The notes under the pieces: generated by a model
The model's input: only the letters and a program-made list of their open reading frames with translations
Database searches by the model: none
Told to the model about the DNA's origin: nothing
Part shown: positions 59,048 through 64,000 of the stretch, piece after piece
Layout: the number at the start of each line of letters is the position of its first letter
Position numbering within the stretch: position 1 is the stretch's first letter
Position numbers and translations under genes: made by a program
Source: Flavobacteriales bacterium
GTDB lineage: Bacteria > Bacteroidota > Bacteroidia > CAIKAF01
Direction of reading: 5' to 3'
NCBI GenBank assembly: GCA_022402535.1
Contig: JAKRSD010000012.1
Span: forward strand, 147,733 to 211,732
Length of the DNA stretch: 64,000 nt

Positions 59048-60613
59048 ATGGAACCCGTGCAGGAAATTGAATTATTACTCCTCCCCGAAAAGGCATTTGA
59101 TGAAGCGGCAGTTCTTTCGGCCATACATCAAAAATTAGGTAAAAAAGCGCTCGATATCAAAGGGTTTAACATCCGTAAACGCTCTATCGATGCCCGCGGA
59201 GGTAAGGTAAAATTCAACCTGAGGGTAGTTCTATTTTTCAACCAGGTTGCCCCTGCCGAAGTTCCGTTCGAGCTCATACACAAAAATGTGCAGCATGCTC
59301 CGGAAGTATTCATTGCCGGGGCGGGTCCTGCGGGATATTTTGCCGCATTCCGTTTGATAGAAAAAGGATTCCGGCCGGTCATTATAGAACGGGGAAAAAC
59401 CGTGCGTGAACGCCGGAGAGATTTAGCCAATCTCACCAAAAACCATATCGTAAATCCCGAAAGCAACTATTGCTTTGGCGAAGGCGGCGCAGGCACATAC
59501 AGCGACGGAAAACTCTATACCCGTTCCGACAAACGGGGCGATATCCAGCGGGCGCTGGGCATTTTCCGTTTTTTTGGGGCGGATGAAGATATACAGATTA
59601 ATGCCCGTCCGCATATCGGCACCAACAAACTGCCCGGCATCATCGAAAAAATGAGGGAATTTATCCTCTCCTGCGGAGGCGAAATCCGGTTCAATACCAA
59701 ACTCACCGACCTAAAAACCGGTTTTGGCAAACTGACCGATATCTGCCTGAACGGCAATGAATGGATACCTGCCTCCAACCTGATTCTGGCCACCGGACAC
59801 TCCGCCGAAGATGTGTATTATATGCTGCATCACCGCAACATCCGGATTGAAGCCAAACCCTTTGCGCTGGGCGTTCGGGCCGAACATCCGCAGGAACTGA
59901 TCAACCGCATTCAGTATAAAGCCGATTTTCAGAACGAGTACCTCCCTCCTGCCTATTATTCGCTGGTGGCGCAGGTAGGCGGTAAAGGTGTGTATTCATT
60001 CTGCATGTGTCCAGGAGGGATTATTGCCCCGTGCAGCACCGAACCCGGGTTGGTGGTTACCAACGGCTGGTCGCCCAGCAAACGAAACAATCCTTTTGCC
60101 AACTCGGGCATAGTAACCGAAATAGGCTATGAAGAATTAGCCACCCTGGGCGATGTGGAAAAAGACCCGTTTATAGCCCTGAAATTCCGCCGAAAAGTGG
60201 AAGAAGCCAGTTGCATCAACGGGCAGAACGACCAAACGGCTCCCGCCCAAAGACTCACTGATTTTGTAAAAGGAAAAAAATCGGCCGATTTACCCGTATG
60301 CAGTTATACACCCGGTACCGAGCCATACGATTTAAAAGAAGTATTGCCCGGTTTTGTATTCGACCGGCTGCAGAAAGCCTTTGTGGAATTTGATAAAAAA
60401 ATGAAAGGCTATTTAACGGCGGAAGCCCTTGCCGTTTCTACGGAGAGCCGCACGTCTTCGGCCATACGCATTCCACGTGACAAAGTAAGCCTGCACCATC
60501 CGGAGGTGATGGGATTATTTCCCTGTGCGGAGGGAGCCGGCTATGCCGGAGGTATTATTTCGGCAGCCATTGATGGCGAAAAATGTGCCGATGCCGCCTG
60601 TATAAATACATAA
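59048..60613 (+). CDS. FAD-dependent oxidoreductase, COG2509 type
   Basis: A 521-residue flavoprotein. Residues about 1-85 are an N-terminal alpha/beta domain; the FAD-binding Rossmann motif VFIAGAGPAGYFAAFRLIEKG is near 87-107, followed by RGKTVRERRRDLANL and CFGEGGAGTYSDGKLYTR near 145-162. The C-terminus ends GLFPCAEGAGYAGGIISAAIDG, the second FAD contact. Such uncharacterised dehydrogenases are widespread in bacteria; no substrate is known. The start ATG 59048 lies 5 nt after TACCTTTG, so the in-frame TTG at 59030 is upstream of the predicted transcript. Confidence 0.85.
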   Translation: MEPVQEIELLLLPEKAFDEAAVLSAIHQKLGKKALDIKGFNIRKRSIDARGGKVKFNLRVVLFFNQVAPAEVPFELIHKNVQHAPEVFIAGAGPAGYFAAFRLIEKGFRPVIIERGKTVRERRRDLANLTKNHIVNPESNYCFGEGGAGTYSDGKLYTRSDKRGDIQRALGIFRFFGADEDIQINARPHIGTNKLPGIIEKMREFILSCGGEIRFNTKLTDLKTGFGKLTDICLNGNEWIPASNLILATGHSAEDVYYMLHHRNIRIEAKPFALGVRAEHPQELINRIQYKADFQNEYLPPAYYSLVAQVGGKGVYSFCMCPGGIIAPCSTEPGLVVTNGWSPSKRNNPFANSGIVTEIGYEELATLGDVEKDPFIALKFRRKVEEASCINGQNDQTAPAQRLTDFVKGKKSADLPVCSYTPGTEPYDLKEVLPGFVFDRLQKAFVEFDKKMKGYLTAEALAVSTESRTSSAIRIPRDKVSLHHPEVMGLFPCAEGAGYAGGIISAAIDGEKCADAACINT

Positions 60614-60697
60614 AAGGCATTTATACATTCAGATTTTGGGATGCTATAAAAACGGATATATTTGAATAAATAAACCCTGACGGTTATCAGGCTTATC

Positions 60698-60713
60698 CAA
60701 CACAGGGGTGTTG
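60698..60713. repeat. inverted repeats in the gap before the accessory cassette
   Basis: CAACAC-AGGG-GTGTTG is a perfect 6-bp dyad with a 4-nt loop. A second dyad, CCTGA-CGGTTA-TCAGG, lies just upstream (60676-60691). They may act as a terminator or as part of a recombination site next to the boundary at 60746. Confidence 0.4.
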
Positions 60714-60801
60714 TATAGGTCGGATTTTATCAGGGGTATATACAAGTTGGCGGTAATATTAACAGACCCAACAGAACAATAACAAATTAATAAAACAATA
60801 T

Positions 60802-61383
60802 ATGACAGAACAACATTTCTTAAACAATGTCTTTGGCAAAACGGATATGACCAAAAAAGAAAAGGAAATTGCAATTTCCAAATTTAAACAATTAACGTTC
60901 GAAAAGAATAGTTTCTTATTAGAAGAAGGTAAAACAGCAAACCATTATTGGTTTATTCAAAGTGGCTTTATACGGTCTTACGTTATTGACACCGAAGGAA
61001 ATGATATTACAACAAACTTTTTTTCGGTTGGTGATATTGTTATAGACTGGCCATCTTTCTTTTTAAGAAATCCAACAAGAGAGAATATCCAAGCACTTTC
61101 TGATTGTGTATGCTGGCAATTGGACTTTGAGACATTTCAAGAACTTTTTCATAGCATCCGAAATTTTAGAGAACAAGGGAGAACAACATTAGTAAGCAGC
61201 TACTTTGCACTAAAACGACATAGTATTTCTATGATAGCCGACCAAGCCAAAGACCGATATTTAAGGTTGGTCAAAGAAAAGCCTCACGTTGTTCAAAATG
61301 TATCTTTAAAGCATATTGCAACATTTTTGGGCATTACAGACACTTCATTGAGCCGAATTAGAAAAGAAATTGCAAGCGAATAG
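60802..61383 (+). CDS. Crp/Fnr-family transcriptional regulator
   Basis: A 193-residue regulator with an N-terminal cyclic-nucleotide-binding beta-barrel (FLLEEGKTANHYWFIQSGFIRSYVID at about residues 38-63, then FFSVGDIVIDWPSFF) and a C-terminal winged helix (NVSLKHIATFLGITDTSLSRIRKEI near 166-190). It lacks the cysteines of Fnr and the full cAMP-contact motif, like many Bacteroidota members, so its ligand is unknown. It is AT-rich compared with the chromosomal genes before it. It opens the accessory group with YciI-, SRPBCC- and membrane-protein genes, which it may control. Confidence 0.88.
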   Translation: MTEQHFLNNVFGKTDMTKKEKEIAISKFKQLTFEKNSFLLEEGKTANHYWFIQSGFIRSYVIDTEGNDITTNFFSVGDIVIDWPSFFLRNPTRENIQALSDCVCWQLDFETFQELFHSIRNFREQGRTTLVSSYFALKRHSISMIADQAKDRYLRLVKEKPHVVQNVSLKHIATFLGITDTSLSRIRKEIASE

Positions 61384-61464
61384 TTTTTCTTGTCATATGG
61401 CAAGTTTTATTTTTTTTGATTGGCTGAACTTTGCCACATCATTAATCTTAAAATTTTTAAAAAT

Positions 61465-61812
61465 ATGACACAGTTAAAAGAATTTATGTTGCTGTTCAGA
61501 TACGAACCGAGTAACGAAGAGCCGACAGCACAACAATTATCAGAAATGCACAAACATTGGGGAGAATTTATTGGTGGAATTGCTATGCAAGGCAAATTGG
61601 TAAGTACGCACCAATTAGGTTTTGAAGGAAAAAAGATTTTTGCCAATCAAAGCACAGAAAACGGATTTCATATTGCTGAAGGACAAACCATCGGTGGCAA
61701 TATGGTTTTAAAAGCCGAATCAATGGAATCTGCCGCAGAACTTGCAAAAAAATGCCCAATACTTTTTATGGGTGGCACAGTGGAAGTAAGAGACGTAATA
61801 CCAATGAACTAA
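61465..61812 (+). CDS. YCII/DGPF-family small protein
   Basis: A 115-residue protein of the YciI-like superfamily (dimeric alpha-beta barrel). The opening MTQLKEFMLLFRYEPSNEEP and the following MHKHWGEFIGGIAMQGKLVS are typical of the DGPF group, and the second half has GGNMVLKAESMESAAELAKKCPIL. Members are often next to regulators or sigma factors and bind unknown small molecules; catalytic activity is uncertain. I start at ATG 61465; the upstream in-frame extension from 61420 has no family match. It follows the Crp-like gene and precedes the SRPBCC gene by 16 nt. Confidence 0.82.
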   Translation: MTQLKEFMLLFRYEPSNEEPTAQQLSEMHKHWGEFIGGIAMQGKLVSTHQLGFEGKKIFANQSTENGFHIAEGQTIGGNMVLKAESMESAAELAKKCPILFMGGTVEVRDVIPMN

Positions 61813-61828
61813 TTAAAAACATTTTAAA

Positions 61829-62371
61829 ATGAACAAAAAAATGATATTCGCAATAATTGGAATCGCTCTTGTAGCGTTCATCGGATTTGGTTTATATAAA
61901 GCGAGTGGTTTGAAATCAATTCAAATCATCAAAACAGTTACCATTAAAGGAACTAAACAAGAAGTTTTTGATATGGTAAAATACTTGAACAACTTCCCAA
62001 AATGGTCGCCATTTTTGGCACAAGACCCAACGCAGAAATATGAAGTTAAAGGCACGGACGGAACAGTTGGTGCACAATACCATTGGGACGGAAACAAAGG
62101 AAAAGATTTAGGTTATCAAGAAATCGTAAAAATTGACGAACTCAACTATGTGAGTATGAAGTGCGATATTCAAAAGCCCTTTGTTGCTAAACCAACCTTT
62201 GACTATTATTTTTCTGAAACGGCAAACGGAATTGAAGTTAAACAAGATTTTAAGTTGGAATCTGGTTTGGTTGACGCATTTTTTATGTGGCTATTTGGTG
62301 CTAAATCCGAAATGGAAAATACCAATCAGCAAGGAATGGATTTACTTAAAAAAGCTATAGAAACAAAATAA
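61829..62371 (+). CDS. membrane-anchored SRPBCC (polyketide cyclase-like) protein
   Basis: A 180-residue protein with one N-terminal hydrophobic segment (about residues 5-23) and an SRPBCC domain. The domain starts IIKTVTIKGTKQEVFDMVKYLNNFPKWSPFL, the usual strand, helix and W-S-P segment of polyketide cyclase-like proteins, and ends with the long C-terminal helix. Ligand unknown. Its stop codon overlaps the start codon of the next gene (TAATG), and both appear to be co-expressed with the YciI-like gene. Confidence 0.8.
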   Translation: MNKKMIFAIIGIALVAFIGFGLYKASGLKSIQIIKTVTIKGTKQEVFDMVKYLNNFPKWSPFLAQDPTQKYEVKGTDGTVGAQYHWDGNKGKDLGYQEIVKIDELNYVSMKCDIQKPFVAKPTFDYYFSETANGIEVKQDFKLESGLVDAFFMWLFGAKSEMENTNQQGMDLLKKAIETK

Positions 62372-63015
62372 TGCTTGAAATTTGTTTCCTTTTTACGACT
62401 CTTTTATTCCTCTTGTTTTTTTATTTAGGGACAGGTAGGAATAAAAGAGTTTTAGTAGTTTCTATTATATGGCTCGTTTTAATTAGTTCGATTTCCTTAA
62501 CAGGCTTTTTTCAAAACACAAATACTATTCCGCCAAGGTTTTTGATTGTGTTGATTGGCAATATTGCTTTGATAGCTTTTCTATACTCAAGACTTAAAGC
62601 TGTTGCCTTAGATTATCGTTACGCAATGCTAGTTCACGCATTACGTGTTCCAGTAGAAATAACGTTGTATTTCTTGTTTTTACGAAAGCAAGTACCTGAA
62701 ATTATGACTTTTAATGGTTTAAACTTTGATATTATTATTGGTATATCGGCACTTATATTTTTCATTCTAAGTCAAATATTCAAAGTCAACCTTGGCAAAA
62801 AGACACTTCTGATTTGGAATATTTTCGGACTTTTGTTTTTAATGAATATTGTAGTAATAGCTATCTTATCAGCCCCTTTATCTATTCAACAACTGTCATT
62901 TGAACAACCCAATATTGCAGTACTCTCGTTTCCCTATATATTACTTCCTTCATTCATAGTTCCAATTGTTATTTCGACACACATTACATCAATAAAACAA
63001 TTGACGAAAAGATGA
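62371..63015 (+). CDS. polytopic membrane protein, unknown
   Basis: A 214-residue protein with six or seven hydrophobic segments and few charges. I do not recognise a family. A short polar loop (RYAMLVHALRVPVEITLYF, about residues 84-102) contains conserved-looking arginine and histidine residues between segments. It overlaps the SRPBCC gene by one base and is the last gene before the cassette-like end at 63021. It is strongly AT-rich. A transport or membrane-protection role with its neighbours is possible but cannot be read from sequence. Confidence 0.7.
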   Translation: MLEICFLFTTLLFLLFFYLGTGRNKRVLVVSIIWLVLISSISLTGFFQNTNTIPPRFLIVLIGNIALIAFLYSRLKAVALDYRYAMLVHALRVPVEITLYFLFLRKQVPEIMTFNGLNFDIIIGISALIFFILSQIFKVNLGKKTLLIWNIFGLLFLMNIVVIAILSAPLSIQQLSFEQPNIAVLSFPYILLPSFIVPIVISTHITSIKQLTKR

Positions 63016-63022
63016 AGTACTA

Positions 63023-63157
63023 CCGCCAACAACGCCTTGGCAAAAGTGACGGGCTGGTGCTTTCAAATAAAAATTAAGTGCTAATTTCGGAGCCTAAGCG
63101 GTGTTTGGGAGTTTTGTGGGGAAATCGCCACCTTCGCCAAGCCGCCGAACGTTATGG
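63023..63157. repeat. attC-like imperfect dyad
   Basis: CCGCCAAC (63023-63030) is followed by CGCCTTGGCAAAAGTG (63033-63048), which is partly complementary to CACCTTCGCCAAGCCG (63129-63144), and the element ends at AACGTTATGG (63148-63157). Size and layout resemble integron attC sites or related Bacteroidota intergenic repeats. No gene is present between 63016 and 63168. Confidence 0.4.
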
Positions 63158-63168
63158 TGAATCTTAAA

Positions 63169-63837
63169 ATGAAACTTCTACCAATAATATTTTCGGTTGC
63201 AATTCTGACTGGGTGTAACTTCAAATCATCGGAGGAATATCACAGGGAAGCAAATAAGCTTGAGCAAGAGGAGAAATTCAAAGAAGCAATTTTGCTACTT
63301 GACAAAGCAATTGAGAAAGACCCAAACAATATAAAAGCTCTGCTCGACAGAGCATTCGATAAATCAACGATTGAAGATTTCAAAGGAGCCATTGATGACT
63401 ACACAAAAGTTATTGAATTGGATCCTGACAACGGCTTAGCCTATTTGAATCGTGGAAAAAATAAAAATCGACTAGAAGACTACAAAGGAGCCATTGCTGA
63501 TTTTGACAAGGCAATTTCAACCAAAGGAGGAGAATTAATTTATATGGACAAAGTTGAAAATTCATTCGTTGAAACAGGCTTTGAATATGATGTAAAAATG
63601 GAAGAGATCAAATTCGAGCGCGGTATTGCTTATTATAAAATCGATAGTTTAAAGGGTGCATTTGACGATTTTAATTTTTCAATCCAAAAAAACTATTTGT
63701 TGCCTGACAGTTATTATTGGCGAGGTCTGATTTATCTGAGCTACAATATGAAAGACGAGGGTTGCAAAGATCTAAATAAGGCTATGGAGTTAGGCGCCCC
63801 TGATGCAAACGACTTGTTGAATAAAAATTGTAAATAA
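63169..63837 (+). CDS. TPR-repeat lipoprotein
   Basis: A 222-residue lipoprotein with lipobox LTGC (cysteine near residue 16) and about four tetratricopeptide repeats (EEKFKEAILLLDKAIEKDP, EDFKGAIDDYTKVIELDP, EDYKGAIADFDKAIS, DSLKGAFDDFNFSIQ). Such proteins act as scaffolds in the periplasm or at the outer membrane; the partner is unknown. ATG 63169 gives the best signal peptide, and ATG 63154 is an alternative that lies inside the GTTATGG end sequence. The gene is flanked by GTTATGG (63151) and the complement CCATAAC (63846), as in a small gene cassette. Confidence 0.82.
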   Translation: MKLLPIIFSVAILTGCNFKSSEEYHREANKLEQEEKFKEAILLLDKAIEKDPNNIKALLDRAFDKSTIEDFKGAIDDYTKVIELDPDNGLAYLNRGKNKNRLEDYKGAIADFDKAISTKGGELIYMDKVENSFVETGFEYDVKMEEIKFERGIAYYKIDSLKGAFDDFNFSIQKNYLLPDSYYWRGLIYLSYNMKDEGCKDLNKAMELGAPDANDLLNKNCK

Positions 63838-63845
63838 AAAACTGT

Positions 63846-63852
63846 CCATAAC
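63846..63852. repeat. CCATAAC, complement of the 5' end of the TPR segment
   Basis: CCATAAC is the exact reverse complement of GTTATGG at 63151-63157. It could be the R'' box of the next attC-like site, which would continue beyond or near the window end. A 7-base match alone can be chance. Confidence 0.3.
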
Positions 63853-63887
63853 ACATCCTCACCCCTTCCGAATTTACCTGTGCTAAG

Positions 63888-63965
63888 CGGATTGCGTAGT
63901 AATCCGTAAGCCTATAGCCACGTAATTAGATTCCGCAATTAAAATATATGCCGCTCCTACGGAGC
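63888..63965. repeat. short palindromes at the window end, REP-like
   Basis: CGGATT-GCGTAGT-AATCCG (63888-63906) and GCTCC-TAC-GGAGC (63953-63965) are two small hairpins in a stretch without genes. The CTCCTACGGAG core resembles dispersed palindromes in other Bacteroidota genomes. Only one copy is present here. Confidence 0.4.
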
Positions 63966-64000
63966 TTGTCATATTTTATAATTATCCGTAAAACCCGCAC

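Larger units (their letters stand above)
60746..63151. mobile_element. putative gene cassette with complementary ends (integron-like)
   Basis: The segment opens with GTTGGCGGTA (60746-60755), and its exact complement TACCGCCAAC stands right after the last gene (63021-63030). From there an imperfect dyad leads to CGAACG at 63147-63151, where the next segment starts with GTTATGG. In integron cassettes the R'' box at the 3' end is complementary to the 5' end of the same cassette, as seen here. Four AT-rich genes lie inside. No integrase is in the window and the ends do not fit the strict GTTRRRY consensus, so this is a proposal. Confidence 0.4.

Noticed and set aside
60644..60874. Minus-strand frame of 76 codons upstream of the Crp-like gene
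   Set aside because: It runs antisense over the Crp-like gene start and the dyads and lacks a promoter or family pattern.
1..64000. CRISPR arrays, tRNA or rRNA genes, transposases
   Set aside because: I looked for regularly spaced repeats, tRNA-like cloverleaf motifs and transposase motifs and saw none that I can support; a tRNA or Rfam scan would settle the RNA genes.

Overview
This window is a stretch of a Bacteroidota chromosome. The evidence is the repeated use of the TTTG / TAnnTTTG promoter pair of this phylum, type IX secretion (PorT plus two proteins with C-terminal sorting domains), the parA-parB-DUF5683-dapB gene order, ubiE next to porT, lipoproteins with short SC lipoboxes, and a near absence of Shine-Dalgarno sequences. 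The exact order cannot be fixed from sequence alone. There is no rRNA, no tRNA that I could recognise, no CRISPR array, no prophage and no insertion sequence.

Layout. 0.1-2.2 kb: tsaE, alanine dehydrogenase and a DUF4258 protein. 2.2-3.6 kb: a small AT-rich accessory island with a HEPN-like protein and a HigB/HigA toxin-antitoxin pair. 3.7-6.1 kb (minus): lipoprotein, TerC, OmpH-like and SRPBCC proteins. 6.1-9.4 kb: metallo-beta-lactamase-fold hydrolase, glycosyltransferase and flippase operon, converging on a long RluA-type pseudouridine synthase. 11.2-13.5 kb: outer-membrane protein and a PKD-domain secreted protein. 13.5-18.7 kb (minus): alkA-ligA-paiB-gpsA-kdsC-like operon and rplS. 18.9-27.9 kb: a 49-residue basic microprotein, then htpG, M23 peptidase, acpH, lipoprotein, membrane patatin, PiT-like transporter, DoxX and FMN reductase. 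28.0-31.3 kb: parA-parB-DUF5683-dapB and a coupled 50-residue membrane protein. 31.4-36.7 kb: propeller protein, GDPD lipoprotein, OmpA/PD40 protein, queE and a nucleoside phosphorylase. 36.8-39.6 kb: tandem universal stress protein, an RPE-CBS fusion and DAHP synthase. 39.9-44.3 kb: VKOR-like protein, ComEC, SDR and glycosyltransferase. 44.3-47.5 kb (minus): thrS-infC-rpmI-rplT. 47.6-52.9 kb: beta-helix lipoprotein, T9SS cyanophycinase-like protein, histone-deacetylase-family protein, di-haem peroxidase and O-methyltransferase. 52.9-60.6 kb: NtrC-like regulator, MarR, heptose kinase, TrkH, UbiE, PorT and an FAD oxidoreductase. 60.7-64 kb: an AT-rich accessory stretch that looks like two gene cassettes with integron-like ends.

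Most genes are housekeeping: chromosome segregation, translation, envelope and LPS-type sugar chemistry, shikimate and lysine pathways, DNA repair. The observations most worth following are: (1) infC, whose full-length frame has no ATG/GTG/TTG/CTG and starts at ATA behind a strong Shine-Dalgarno; (2) the cassette-like ends at 60.7-63.9 kb, where each segment begins with GTTnnnn and ends with its exact complement, with an imperfect dyad between the two segments; (3) the operon joining a ribulose-phosphate epimerase fused to KdsD-type CBS domains with DAHP synthase and a universal stress protein; (4) three genes whose start codon lies 4-5 nt after a TAnnTTTG box, implying leaderless mRNAs; (5) a conserved-looking 49-residue microprotein with its own promoter and palindrome.
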